Shown piece by piece: positions 50,079-60,417 of a DNA stretch of 64,000 nucleotides. The stretch covers positions 1 through 64,000 of the forward strand of contig NZUJ01000075.1 of assembly GCA_002701295.1 (NCBI GenBank), in the 5' to 3' direction. The notes below the pieces were generated by a model that did no database searches, was not told the origin of the DNA, and worked only from the letters and a program-made list of their open reading frames with translations. The position numbers were made by a program, and so were the translations under genes. The stretch is from Ponticaulis sp. (GTDB lineage Bacteria > Pseudomonadota > Alphaproteobacteria > Caulobacterales > Hyphomonadaceae). Each line of letters starts with the position of its first letter. Within the stretch, counting starts at the first letter, position 1.

Positions 50079-50957
50079 TCAGGCTGGATGACCCGATTGG
50101 GCAAAGAATTCGCAGATCTGGTCAGCCGTATCCGGAATGAAGTGATAAGCGTCAGGTCGATAGTCGAGCGTGATCTGTGGTGCGTGGCCCTCGATCCGGC
50201 GTTTGGTGTCTTGCGAATTGACCAGCACATCCTTACCGCCGGCGATGACGAGTACCGGCATGGAAAGCCCCGCGAGCTCAGTGTCAGACAGCTGCGGTAT
50301 CTTCACGATCCGCCCACGAAAATTGTCCATGACCAGATTTTGGAACAACAGAAATTTCGCCAGAAGCGGATCATCGGTGCTGGCTGGCATCACATTCGGA
50401 CCCATCACCATCTCTCGCAATTTCATCGAGCCCTTTTTGCCCATAAACAATAGCGGCCACGCCTTCAGCAGCAGATTGCCCTGTTTGCCAATCCCCGCAG
50501 GCGCAATCGCGGCCAGTGCCTCAACCCGATCCGGTCGACGATTGGCATAATCAAGCGCCAGCCATCCGCCGAGCGAAAGGCCAACAAACCTGGCACGCTC
50601 GACCCCCAGTCCCGATAGAACATCATCCAGCCAGAGCGCATGCGCGTCGCTATCAAGCGGCAACCGGACTGGCGCAGACAACCCCGGCTCGCCGATCATG
50701 TCGATGGCATAACATCGAAAATCTTGTGCATACCGTTCAGCATTGCCCATCCAGCTCGCGCCATTGGCAACTGACCCATGACACAAGACAAGCGGCGGCG
50801 CGTCTTCCGGCCCGAAAACCAGCACATGCGTCTCGCCTTCGCGCGTCTCAATCATGCGGCGGTCGAGCGGTACAGGCCAGCGTTTGAGCAGCTTCTCATA
50901 GCTTGCAAGCACCTGATCCCGCCCCGCATCCGATTTGAAGAAATGAGACGTCTTCAT
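50079..50957 (-). CDS. Alpha/beta hydrolase
   Basis: PPLVLCHGSVANGASW, VGLSLGGWLALDYANRRPDRVEALAAIAPAGI. Confidence 0.85.
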   Translation of the reverse strand: MKTSHFFKSDAGRDQVLASYEKLLKRWPVPLDRRMIETREGETHVLVFGPEDAPPLVLCHGSVANGASWMGNAERYAQDFRCYAIDMIGEPGLSAPVRLPLDSDAHALWLDDVLSGLGVERARFVGLSLGGWLALDYANRRPDRVEALAAIAPAGIGKQGNLLLKAWPLLFMGKKGSMKLREMVMGPNVMPASTDDPLLAKFLLFQNLVMDNFRGRIVKIPQLSDTELAGLSMPVLVIAGGKDVLVNSQDTKRRIEGHAPQITLDYRPDAYHFIPDTADQICEFFAQSGHPA

Positions 50958-50978
50958 CTGTCGCTCTCGCTTTGGCGC

Positions 50979-52187
50979 TTACGCACCCTCTGATTGCTCG
51001 CTTGCTTCACTTTCCGGCAATGACGGCAAGATCCACAAAAGCAAAAGCCCAGCGAGTTCGATCACCGTGGCCGACAGGGCCACAGGGAACAACCCCTGCT
51101 CGACCACAGGCGCAAGCAGAGCCGTTCCGCCTGAGGCGGTCGCAAATATCGACAGCACAACAAGTGAGGATCCTCGATCATCCTGCCCGTCAGCAGCGAT
51201 CACAGCACGCAAAAATCCTGGCGGGCCGCGAAGCCCAAGTCCGATATTGAATGGAATGAACAAAAGGATGACCCAAACGGGTTCAGGCATGCCGGCCAGG
51301 GCATACACGACCATGCCAGAAACACTGATGGTGCTGAGTAATGTCCCAGTCCAGATCAATCTTTCTGCGCCGAAACGGTTTACCAGCCATCCTGCAGTGT
51401 TCGATGCAATGAAGAAGCTCGCTACGCCACAAACCTGCATGGTGATAAAGTCGCGCAACCCACCGCCCAAGCCGCGCTCGAACATGACGGGCGCACAGAA
51501 AACGAACATGATGAGCCCGCCCACGCAGAACGCCTGAGACAGCGCATATCTGAGAAACACCGGCGACCGCATGAGCTGAAGATAGCTGCCTTTGGGCTCC
51601 GCTTTCGTCTGCCGGTGCGGCCAGGACGGCAACAGCACAAGGCTCGCCGCCAAGAGCAAGCCCATGCCACCCAGAATGCTGAATGACAGCGTCCATCCAC
51701 CAATCGATAACAAACCTGCTCCAGCGATCGGGCCAAGCGCAGGCGCGAGAGCCTCCAGACTCCCCAGGAGGCCAATCGCCTTGGTGGACCCCGCCTCTGA
51801 AAACATTTGCCGGATTATCCCTGGTCCAATCACAGCCGGAACCATCGAGAAAAAGCCTTGCAAAAACCGCAAGCCGATCAGCTGCCAGATGTTGTCGACC
51901 AGAATACAAGCCAGAGACACCAATCCGAAGATCAGCATTGTAACCATCAGAAGTCGCCGGCGATCGAACCGCCAGCTGACGGCCCCGAAGATCAGCAGTC
52001 CTGCTGCTCCGCCAGCAATAAAACTCGCCAGAACAAACTGCCCTTCCTCAACGCCGCCACCCAGAATATCCGGCAAAGTGGGGATTGCGGGCAGAACCAG
52101 ATCCGTCGCCAGAAAGGCACACAAAGACCCGGCCAGAATCAGGCCGCAAATCAAACTTCTCACAGAGGAGCTGGTGCTCTGGGTCAT
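50979..52187 (-). CDS. MFS transporter, Bcr/CflA-like drug resistance
   Basis: 12-TM protein; ATDLVLPAIPTLPDILGGGVEEGQFVLASFIAGGAAGLLIFGAVSWRFDRRRLL. Confidence 0.8.
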   Translation of the reverse strand: MTQSTSSSVRSLICGLILAGSLCAFLATDLVLPAIPTLPDILGGGVEEGQFVLASFIAGGAAGLLIFGAVSWRFDRRRLLMVTMLIFGLVSLACILVDNIWQLIGLRFLQGFFSMVPAVIGPGIIRQMFSEAGSTKAIGLLGSLEALAPALGPIAGAGLLSIGGWTLSFSILGGMGLLLAASLVLLPSWPHRQTKAEPKGSYLQLMRSPVFLRYALSQAFCVGGLIMFVFCAPVMFERGLGGGLRDFITMQVCGVASFFIASNTAGWLVNRFGAERLIWTGTLLSTISVSGMVVYALAGMPEPVWVILLFIPFNIGLGLRGPPGFLRAVIAADGQDDRGSSLVVLSIFATASGGTALLAPVVEQGLFPVALSATVIELAGLLLLWILPSLPESEASEQSEGA

Positions 52188-52454
52188 AACGTCAATTCAA
52201 ATTCTGGCGATGAAGGACACCACAAATTGTAGCGGGATTCGCGCGCTTCTATGCACTATTGAGATCAGACAGAAAACCCGAAAATAGTGGATTTTAAGCA
52301 CGTCAGAAATCTATCGGCGGCCCGCTGAATTTGTTCAGTTCCCACCAATTTTTGCTATTCTCACGTTGAAATTTCTCGTTATAGTCCACTCCTGTCAGAT
52401 AATATCTGGCGACAAGAACAATAAAAAAGTGCTTTGAGTATCGCGGGGAAACAC

Positions 52455-55400
52455 ATGGGCAAGTTTGTCGATTTCGATCAATTGTTGATCGAGCGTGAAA
52501 CGCATTCCGGGATTTTTGCAACCAGCCGAGCCCAACAAGTATCCGCGCCGGTTTCAGGCCGCGAAGCGTTCAGCAAACCAGTGTTGGAGCCGCTCAAATC
52601 AAGCGAAGCCAGCTGGATTAGCACCAGCCTTAACTTTTCAGTCCCACGCGATCAGAACAGAATTCTGATCGATATTCCAGGCGACACGACCACCACCGCC
52701 GTCATCACTCAGGACGGTACGCATATTTACGAAACGCTTGAATTAAATGGCGACCATGACTGGTTCAGCTTCACCGCAAACGCAGGCGACGAATTCAGCT
52801 TCAATATCGCCACTCCATATTACAGACAGGTTGAATTTGCTCTTCTCGATGATCAGGGCAACCTCGTTGATGTGTCCGTGGCGATCTACCCGGACCGTCA
52901 GCAGCTGGTTTATACCTTCACGACATCGGGCACCTATTACATCGACGTCTACAGCGTTAATCAGAGCGTCAGTGATTACGAACTTTCGTCATTTTCGCTG
53001 AACAATGATATCCCGGACGATGCCTCATCAACTGCGACGATCACGATGGGTCAAACCATCGATGACACACTGGATTATCGCGGCGATGCAGACTGGTATG
53101 CGTTCACAGTCGCAGCTGGCGATGAGGTCCGCTTTTTTGCCGACACGCCCCTGAACGATGATTTCAACCCGGACCTCAATTGGACATCGCTCGAGATTTA
53201 CGACTCCCTCGGCAATCTGATTACCGATGACTATGATCACCTCTATGATGGTGAAGCGCTCATCTCTTATGCCTTCACCAACGCCGGAACCTATTTCGTC
53301 AGCATGGGCTCGCTGTCCTACGCGGCCGATCAGGTTGGGCACTATTCACTGACCGCAAGCCTCGTCACGCCAGATCTGCATGGCGATGACTTTGCAAGTG
53401 CGACACCGCTCACGCTGGATGGTCCTGCAATCTATGGAGAGCGCAATAGCGAGGCCGACACGGATTTCTTTAGCTTTGAAATCACCGAGGTCGGACAGGA
53501 AATGGAACTTCGGTTCATTCTGCCTGACAACTTCTCCGGAAATCTCGAATTCAGCGTCTATGACTCGTTCGGAAATCACATCCAAGGCCGCTTCAACCAG
53601 CAGGATTATGACGGCCCCTTCATCGATCAGAACCACATTCTGTTCGAGAATCTCGGCACGTATTATGTCGAGGTCAAACCCGCCACACAGGGGCAGAGTT
53701 ATGAGATCGAGCTCTTCTCCAAATCCGACGATGTGCCGGATGATGCCACCACTACAGCTGTCTTTCCATGGCAGGGGACGATTTCAGGCCATTTCGACTC
53801 GCAGGACGATCTGGACGTCTATCATTTCCATGCGAACCAGGCGGGCGCGGTCGAGTTTACGATGGAAAACTTACTCCCCGTCGGCGTCGTTCGCAGCTAC
53901 TGGTTCATCGGGATCTATGACGAATTTGGATACCTGATTGATTATGACTACGCCGACAGCACCACGAAAAACTTCGTACATGATTTCGCTTATGCTGGTG
54001 ACTATTATTTCGCAATCGGAATGACCAATGCTTATTTCGGCGGACCGAAGCATAACTACACAGTTCACGCACAGTCAGTTGCGGACGATCACCGCAACAC
54101 GATTTTCCTGACTCAAAGCAATCTGTATTACGATACAGTCACTCAAGCGACTCTCAACTATAAGAATGATCTAGACGTTTTTACGTTCGACGGAACAGCT
54201 GGCGATGCAATCAGAATTACGGCGACAACAGCTGTTGTCGACCTTGAACGCCCGAGTTTTCTGATCCTCAGTCCAAGCGGCCGTGAAATCAATCCGTTCA
54301 ACACGCGCCAGGCCTATGAGGAACTCGAAGAAACCGGCACCTACTTCGTCATCGCCTATGACGACTGGGGTACTGAGACCGGGGACTACTGGCTCGAAAT
54401 TGAAACGGCTGTCGATGATTATTCGCTCGCCAATCCGGGTTCGTTCAATGCCAATGGCCGTGCTTTCGGCAATTTCCATTCCGTGACTGCACTCGCTGAC
54501 GATGGTTTTGTCGACAGAGACACGGACTATTTCACATTCGAAGTCCAGGCAGGGGAAACCTGGACGATTCGCGCAAATGGTGGCCTGGAGATCATCGGAA
54601 ACATCCAATATCCGATCTTTGACGGCTTTCTTGGCTGGAATTTCTTCTACAAGGATGATCAGTCCTTTGCCACTCACACGTTCTCCCAATCCGGGACCTA
54701 CTACATTCCGGTCGCGTCTGACGGCACCTTCGGTGATTATACTCTGCGTCTGGAGCAAGGCACCGATGACTACGTCAACGACTGGCAGCTCTATCTAAGC
54801 GATTATCAACTAGGCTATCTGACGCGCGATCACTATCTCGCCGACCCGACCAATCCTGTGGACCCGGTGTTTACGATCCTGCCGCTCAACGGCACAATCA
54901 GCGGACAAATGGATTACAAAACCGATATCGACGTCTTTGCGATTGTGATCGACAAAGCAACAAACGTCGTGTTCGAAATCGACAACGCGCCGCAGGTCGA
55001 GGGATCCTTCAGCATTGATGTTTCCGCTGATTACCTGGGGCAATCCATGCCTGTGGGCGGTAGCGATGACATCTCACACTATTTCGCCAATCCCGGTATT
55101 TATTTTGTGCAGGTCAGCTTCTGGGAAAGCCACTGGAACCCGAGCGATGATCATAGCTACACGCTGACGATGAGCACGACACCACCCGACGATTTGCCGG
55201 GCGATGTAAGCACCCCGGCAGAATTGACCGTTGATGGCGCGCCAATCACGCTTTCCTTCAATGGTGACTATGACAGTGATTGGTTCGCAGTCGAACTCGA
55301 AGCGGGTCAAAGCTATCGCATCTATGAAGATGGCGGATATGGTCCGTTCTCCTCCTCAGGATATGTCGCGATCTATGATGGTGACGGGAACCAGATTTTC

Positions 55401-57935
55401 ACAGAACTGAACACCGGCGATACACTGAACGGTGACCTCAGGTTTACGGCACATGAGACCGGAACCTATTTCGTCGAAGCCCAGCACCAGAACCTCGGCT
55501 ATCACAGCGGCGACCTGCTCTCCATCGAGACCATCGATCCAATCAGCGTACTTCCTGCGATCGACGAGATCTGGACCGGCTATTCGTCGCCAACCATCAA
55601 AGTCTATTTTGCTCAGGATGGCGAAACGCATACGGGTTTCCCTGCGCTTGATGTCAGGATGACTGCGGAATCGATTGGCTGGACCACCAGCCAGCAAACA
55701 CAGGCCATGCAGGTTATCGGGCAAATTGAGTCCTATATCGATGTCAGCTTCGAAGTGGTCGAGTATCCTTACGAGGCTGATCTGGTTCTCGTCCTCACAG
55801 ATGATCCGAGCTATCGGCACTTCTTCTTCAATAATGTCGCCTCCACAAATCCGCACGTCGTTGGCTTTTCGACAACACATCCTGACTGGACGGATACCAG
55901 TATCAAACCAGGCGGCGCAGCAGGCGCTATCATAACCGCTGGCGTCGCGGAGTCGCTCGGCCTGACGCCAACACACGTCACGCGTATCAACACTGGAGAA
56001 GACTATCAGGCGACCCGCATGGAAGGCGTGTTCTCTGAATATGATCTCGGCGCCTGGGATCTGAACCAGTCAATCTTCACGACCCAGTCCTCAAATCTTG
56101 GCTGGGTGACGTCGCCCTTTGGTGGACCTCCACGCCAGCTCTATGGCTTTAACAAAAGCCTTGGCGCACTCGACATCGCTGTGCTTCAGCAAAAATATGG
56201 CAGCGTCGCCAATGCGACCGGCAATACCACCTACACCCTGCCGCAGACCAATGCCGGACTTCAGGGCTGGGAAGCCATCTGGGATACAGCAGGCATCGAT
56301 GAGATCGTCTATGATGGCAGCGCGGATGCTGTGATCGATCTGCGCGCCGCAACGCTCGTCTATAACCAAGGCGGCGGCGGATACATCTCCTGGGTGGACG
56401 GTGTCCATGCAGGGTTCACCATCGCAGCGGGCGTCGATATCGAGAACGGGCGGTCCGGTGCCGGTAATGATCGCCTGAACGGCAACGCACTTGCCAATAT
56501 TCTGATCGGTCGCGCTGGCGATGATGTGATCGAAGGCGGCGATGGAGCTGATGATCTGCGCGGCGGCGCAGGCATGGACACTGTCAGCTACGCAACATCT
56601 GACGCCGCCGTCAGCGTGATTCTCAACACATTGACGGTTTCCGGCGGTCATGCAGATGGCGACACAATTTCCAGCTTTGAAAACATTATCGGAAGCGCCT
56701 TCGGTGATTACCTGGCAGGCACGGCATTTACTGACAACTATATCGTCGGCGGCGGCGGCCTGGATCGTATATTTGGTCTCTCGGGTAACGACACACTGAT
56801 CGGCGGCAGCGTTGAAGACCGCATTCAGGGCAATATTGGTAATGATGTGATCTATGGCCATGCTGGCCCGGATATTCTCCGCGGTGACGAAGGCGATGAC
56901 TATATCAATGCTGGTGACGGCGCTGACCGGGCGTTTGGTGGCGACGGGGATGACACCGTCGAGGGCGGCGCCGGGGCCGACACGCTTCAGGGCAATGCTG
57001 GTTATGACACGCTCAGCTATGCAGACTCCAATGCAGGCGTCACCATCAACCTTCTTGCCTCAACAACGACTGGCGGGCATGCGGCCGGTGACGTGATCAG
57101 CGGATTTGAGGCCCTGATCGGCAGTGACTTCAATGATAGTTTGCGCGGTAATGCCGGTGACAATGAGATTGAGGGCGGCCTCGGCGATGATCGCCTGTTC
57201 GGAGAAGACGGCGACGATGTTTTGACGTCCGTCAGCGGCAACAACATCATGCAGGGCAATGATGGAAACGACATCCTGCTCGGCGGTCTTGGCGATGACC
57301 GTCTGCTGGGCGGCTTTGGCGAAGACGAACTTCGCGGCGGCGATGGCGATGACCGCATGAGAGGTGATCAGCAGAACGACATCCTCTACGGTGATCGCGG
57401 TCGGGATTTTGCCAATGGAGGGCCAGGCGACGACTTCATTTATGGCGGGTTCAACGAAGACAATCTTGTCGGCGCAGCTGGCAATGATGTCCTCTACGGC
57501 GATGAGCACAACGACAAGCTCAATGGCGGTACAGGTGACGACTCGCTGCGTGGCGGCGCAGGAAGCGACAGGCTTCTTGGCCTTGCGGGGCGCGACATCC
57601 TGATTGGCGGCACGGGTGCCGATATCATGACGGGTGGTGATGACAATGACATTTTCGTCTTCGCGTTATCTGGCGACACGCGCAGAAATGCTGGCGCAGA
57701 TCATATTACCGACTTCGAGTTCGGAGATCGCATCCGCATCAACTCACACGACTTTATCGGCACCGGGGCGTTCACCGGTTCAGGCGTTGCTGAAGTCAGA
57801 TACGAAAGCAATGGCAGTGGCGCTCTTATCCAGATCGATGCGGATGGTGACGGCGTGGCCGATGGCGACATTGTCATTGATAATGGCACGACCTGGACGT
57901 TCGACTCCAATGGCGTGGATCTCTGGGCGATCTGA
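52455..57935 (+). CDS. Giant secreted protein: about 8 PPC-like repeats, degenerate serralysin (M10-like) domain, RTX repeats
   Basis: Repeated DxDWFxF...GTYYVxV modules; serralysin-type GALDIAVLQQKYGSVANATGNTTYTLPQ...IAAGVDIENGRSGAGNDRLNGN; many GGxGxDxLxG repeats; C-terminal GADHITDFEFGDRIRI. Confidence 0.85.
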   Translation: MGKFVDFDQLLIERETHSGIFATSRAQQVSAPVSGREAFSKPVLEPLKSSEASWISTSLNFSVPRDQNRILIDIPGDTTTTAVITQDGTHIYETLELNGDHDWFSFTANAGDEFSFNIATPYYRQVEFALLDDQGNLVDVSVAIYPDRQQLVYTFTTSGTYYIDVYSVNQSVSDYELSSFSLNNDIPDDASSTATITMGQTIDDTLDYRGDADWYAFTVAAGDEVRFFADTPLNDDFNPDLNWTSLEIYDSLGNLITDDYDHLYDGEALISYAFTNAGTYFVSMGSLSYAADQVGHYSLTASLVTPDLHGDDFASATPLTLDGPAIYGERNSEADTDFFSFEITEVGQEMELRFILPDNFSGNLEFSVYDSFGNHIQGRFNQQDYDGPFIDQNHILFENLGTYYVEVKPATQGQSYEIELFSKSDDVPDDATTTAVFPWQGTISGHFDSQDDLDVYHFHANQAGAVEFTMENLLPVGVVRSYWFIGIYDEFGYLIDYDYADSTTKNFVHDFAYAGDYYFAIGMTNAYFGGPKHNYTVHAQSVADDHRNTIFLTQSNLYYDTVTQATLNYKNDLDVFTFDGTAGDAIRITATTAVVDLERPSFLILSPSGREINPFNTRQAYEELEETGTYFVIAYDDWGTETGDYWLEIETAVDDYSLANPGSFNANGRAFGNFHSVTALADDGFVDRDTDYFTFEVQAGETWTIRANGGLEIIGNIQYPIFDGFLGWNFFYKDDQSFATHTFSQSGTYYIPVASDGTFGDYTLRLEQGTDDYVNDWQLYLSDYQLGYLTRDHYLADPTNPVDPVFTILPLNGTISGQMDYKTDIDVFAIVIDKATNVVFEIDNAPQVEGSFSIDVSADYLGQSMPVGGSDDISHYFANPGIYFVQVSFWESHWNPSDDHSYTLTMSTTPPDDLPGDVSTPAELTVDGAPITLSFNGDYDSDWFAVELEAGQSYRIYEDGGYGPFSSSGYVAIYDGDGNQIFTELNTGDTLNGDLRFTAHETGTYFVEAQHQNLGYHSGDLLSIETIDPISVLPAIDEIWTGYSSPTIKVYFAQDGETHTGFPALDVRMTAESIGWTTSQQTQAMQVIGQIESYIDVSFEVVEYPYEADLVLVLTDDPSYRHFFFNNVASTNPHVVGFSTTHPDWTDTSIKPGGAAGAIITAGVAESLGLTPTHVTRINTGEDYQATRMEGVFSEYDLGAWDLNQSIFTTQSSNLGWVTSPFGGPPRQLYGFNKSLGALDIAVLQQKYGSVANATGNTTYTLPQTNAGLQGWEAIWDTAGIDEIVYDGSADAVIDLRAATLVYNQGGGGYISWVDGVHAGFTIAAGVDIENGRSGAGNDRLNGNALANILIGRAGDDVIEGGDGADDLRGGAGMDTVSYATSDAAVSVILNTLTVSGGHADGDTISSFENIIGSAFGDYLAGTAFTDNYIVGGGGLDRIFGLSGNDTLIGGSVEDRIQGNIGNDVIYGHAGPDILRGDEGDDYINAGDGADRAFGGDGDDTVEGGAGADTLQGNAGYDTLSYADSNAGVTINLLASTTTGGHAAGDVISGFEALIGSDFNDSLRGNAGDNEIEGGLGDDRLFGEDGDDVLTSVSGNNIMQGNDGNDILLGGLGDDRLLGGFGEDELRGGDGDDRMRGDQQNDILYGDRGRDFANGGPGDDFIYGGFNEDNLVGAAGNDVLYGDEHNDKLNGGTGDDSLRGGAGSDRLLGLAGRDILIGGTGADIMTGGDDNDIFVFALSGDTRRNAGADHITDFEFGDRIRINSHDFIGTGAFTGSGVAEVRYESNGSGALIQIDADGDGVADGDIVIDNGTTWTFDSNGVDLWAI
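56450..57660 (+). repeat. RTX nonapeptide repeat region
   Basis: GRAGDDVIEGGDGADDLRGG, GDGDDRMRGDQQNDILYGDRG, GGTGADIMTGGDDNDIFVF. Confidence 0.88.
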
Positions 57936-57951
57936 TCGCTAGAAACAAAAC

Positions 57952-57979
57952 CGCCCGGAAGACAGAACACTTCCGGGCG
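57952..57979. terminator. Hairpin terminator between convergent RTX protein and MCP genes
   Basis: CGCCCGGAA-gacagaacac-TTCCGGGCG followed by T-rich sequence. Confidence 0.8.
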
Positions 57980-58005
57980 ATTTGTCTTTTCTGTGTTTCA
58001 GGAAC

Positions 58006-59496
58006 TTAGCTGGCTAACAGCATGGACCGGTCCTTGACCTTGTCTGCCGCGAGACGGATCCGTTCGGTAGATGCCGCCACGCCTTCAAAACTGCTTGCAA
58101 TCTGGTTCACTGCCGTGCTGGCAGATTGCATGTTCGTCGAAATGTCCTGAGTGACGGTCGCCTGTTCTTCAACAGCACCCGAGATCGTCAAAGAAATCGT
58201 GTTGAACTCTTCAATGACGGCCTCAACCAGTCCAATGGCTTCGGTCGCACCCGACGTCGCTGATTGAACGTCTGAAATCTGCGCAGAGATCTCCTCAGTC
58301 GCTTTCGCGGACTGTCCTGCCAAGGCCTTTACCTCACTCGCGACGACCGCAAACCCTTTGCCGGCCTCACCGGCACGTGCAGCTTCAATAGTCGCATTGA
58401 GGGCCAGAAGGTTGGTCTGTGCGGCAATGTCAGAAATCAATTTCACGACATTGGTAATCTGGTCCGCAGACCCGGTGAGACGTTGCATGTACTGAGCCGC
58501 CGAGCGGGACTTCTCGACCGCATCATTCGCGATTGCACTGGCGCGCGTGACCCGCTCAGATATTTCGCTGACCGACCCGGCCATTTGCGAAGACCCAGCA
58601 GCAACACTCTCCACATTGGCATTGGTTTCGCCGGATGATGCCGCAGCTTGCTGCGCCTGAGCGGCCAGGCTTGTCACTTCTTCCTGGATATCTGTCAGAT
58701 CATTATCGATCTCTCGAGAAGTTTCGGCGCGCCGTTCTCGGTCCTTGACCATCGCGGTAATGTCAGTCGCAAACTTGATAACGCCCTGAGGCTTGCCTTC
58801 AGCATCCAGGATTGGGTTGTAAGTCGCCTGAATATAGACGTCCCGGCCGCCCTTGCCGATGCGATGGTATTCAGCAGACTGATACTTTCCATCGCGAAGT
58901 TCGGCCCAGAACCGATCATATTCTGGCCCACGGTCCTGTTCAGACACGAACATGGAATGGTGTCGCCCCCGGATCTCGTCCATGGTGTAACCGACAGCTT
59001 TACAGAAATTCTCATTCGCCAGAAGAATTGTCCCATCCAGATCAAACTGAATGACCGCCTGCGAACGATTGATCGCATCGGTTTGAGCTCTACTGGCCGC
59101 AGCCGTCATTTTCGTTCTGGTGATATCGGTAGCGACCTTCATCACAGACAAAACCCGGGATGAATTTGGCGCAAAAACAGGCATGTAAGATGCGGACAAC
59201 CAGATCGTGTTGTCGGACTTTCCGACACGAAGAAATTCGCCTGATTTCGCCTCGCCGGAAGCAAGCTCTGACCAAAATGCCCTGTAAGCGAGGCTTGCCC
59301 GCTCATCCTCTCTGACAAACATCGAATGATGCTGGCCGACGACTTCGTCGAGCGCATAGCCGACGACCGCCAGAAAGTTTTCATTCGCACTGGTAATCAC
59401 ACCATCCGGCGTGAATTCGATTACAGCCTGAGACCTGGTGAGGGCCTTAAATTTCTCACCAATGTCTGCCCGGCCGCTCTTGATGAACGAGACCAT
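58006..59496 (-). CDS. Methyl-accepting chemotaxis protein with tandem PAS domains, no TM segments
   Basis: Two copies of RSQAVI(E/Q)F...ANENF...GYxxDE; signalling core [50 protein letters not shown]. Confidence 0.93.
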   Translation of the reverse strand: MVSFIKSGRADIGEKFKALTRSQAVIEFTPDGVITSANENFLAVVGYALDEVVGQHHSMFVREDERASLAYRAFWSELASGEAKSGEFLRVGKSDNTIWLSASYMPVFAPNSSRVLSVMKVATDITRTKMTAAASRAQTDAINRSQAVIQFDLDGTILLANENFCKAVGYTMDEIRGRHHSMFVSEQDRGPEYDRFWAELRDGKYQSAEYHRIGKGGRDVYIQATYNPILDAEGKPQGVIKFATDITAMVKDRERRAETSREIDNDLTDIQEEVTSLAAQAQQAAASSGETNANVESVAAGSSQMAGSVSEISERVTRASAIANDAVEKSRSAAQYMQRLTGSADQITNVVKLISDIAAQTNLLALNATIEAARAGEAGKGFAVVASEVKALAGQSAKATEEISAQISDVQSATSGATEAIGLVEAVIEEFNTISLTISGAVEEQATVTQDISTNMQSASTAVNQIASSFEGVAASTERIRLAADKVKDRSMLLAS

Positions 59497-59635
59497 TATA
59501 TTTCCTTTGAGCAAACAGTTACGGGTGATGAAAATCTATTCAAATCGTTAACAAGAAAACGCATGAGTTTCCGTCAATTTTACCGATCTCCCTCCGCGAA
59601 ATGTCGCACCCATCAAGAGAATTTCTCTGAGAGCG

Positions 59636-60022
59636 TCACCTTGGTTCGATCAAATCCCAAAGATTTCCGAAAGGGTCCCGGAAAACCGTCACGCGGCCAT
59701 ACGGCTCTTCCCTGACAGGACGTGCAAACTCGCAGCCGGCCTGTTTCAGGGCATCATATTCTCGATTGAAATCGTCCGTGTGAAGGAAAAAACCGACCCG
59801 GCCGCCGGTCTGATTTCCAATTGCTGACGCCTGCACCGCGCCTTTCGCTTTCGCAAGCAAAAGTCCTGTTTCAGCGCCCGGAGGAGCAACTCGTACCCAG
59901 CGCTTGCCCTCCCCAAGGTCAGTGTCTTCGAGAAGCTCGAACCTAAGCACTTCGCAATAGAACGAAATGGCCGGGTCATACTCGGGCACGACAAGGGTCA
60001 CGTGAGCGATTCTGCTTGGCAT
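59636..60022 (-). CDS. VOC family protein (glyoxalase-like)
   Basis: MPSRIAHVTLVVPEYDPAISFYCEVLRFELLEDTDLGEGKRWVRVAPPG; VFRDPFGNLWDLIEP. Confidence 0.9.
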   Translation of the reverse strand: MPSRIAHVTLVVPEYDPAISFYCEVLRFELLEDTDLGEGKRWVRVAPPGAETGLLLAKAKGAVQASAIGNQTGGRVGFFLHTDDFNREYDALKQAGCEFARPVREEPYGRVTVFRDPFGNLWDLIEPR

Positions 60023-60025
60023 AGG

Positions 60026-60412
60026 TCAGCTCCAGTCCGGCAGCTCGTGGATATGTCCTGTAAAGCTCAACGCTTCCCCGCCAAAAGCGACCTTGGTCGG
60101 TGGAAACATCTCGGGCGCTTCGAGAGATGCCGTGTAGAGATCAATCTGATCCGTCCGCGTGCGGCTGAGATAGGCCAGCTGCGACCCGCATTTTCCGCAG
60201 AATAGCCGATCAGCCTTTTCTGAATGTTGATAGGTCAGTGGCGGCGCGCCTGCCCAGGTCACCTTTTCCCTTGGAAATCCAACAAATGCCGTCAGAGGAG
60301 ACGACGTCGCGCGCCGGCAACTCTCGCAGTGACAGACGGCTGACCAAAGTGGTTCGCCCTCGGCCTCAAACGTCACAGCCCCACAAAGGCAATGTCCTCT
60401 GGTCAATTCCAT
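60026..60412 (-). CDS. GFA family protein
   Basis: GHCLCGAVTFEAEGEPLWSAVCHCESCRRATSSPLTAFVGFPREK; FCGKCGSQLAY. Confidence 0.9.
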   Translation of the reverse strand: MELTRGHCLCGAVTFEAEGEPLWSAVCHCESCRRATSSPLTAFVGFPREKVTWAGAPPLTYQHSEKADRLFCGKCGSQLAYLSRTRTDQIDLYTASLEAPEMFPPTKVAFGGEALSFTGHIHELPDWS

Positions 60413-60417
60413 CTCCT

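Noticed and set aside
56450-57660. DNA-level repeat array
   Set aside because: Similarity is at protein level (RTX nonapeptides) with diverged codons, not a nucleotide repeat element.
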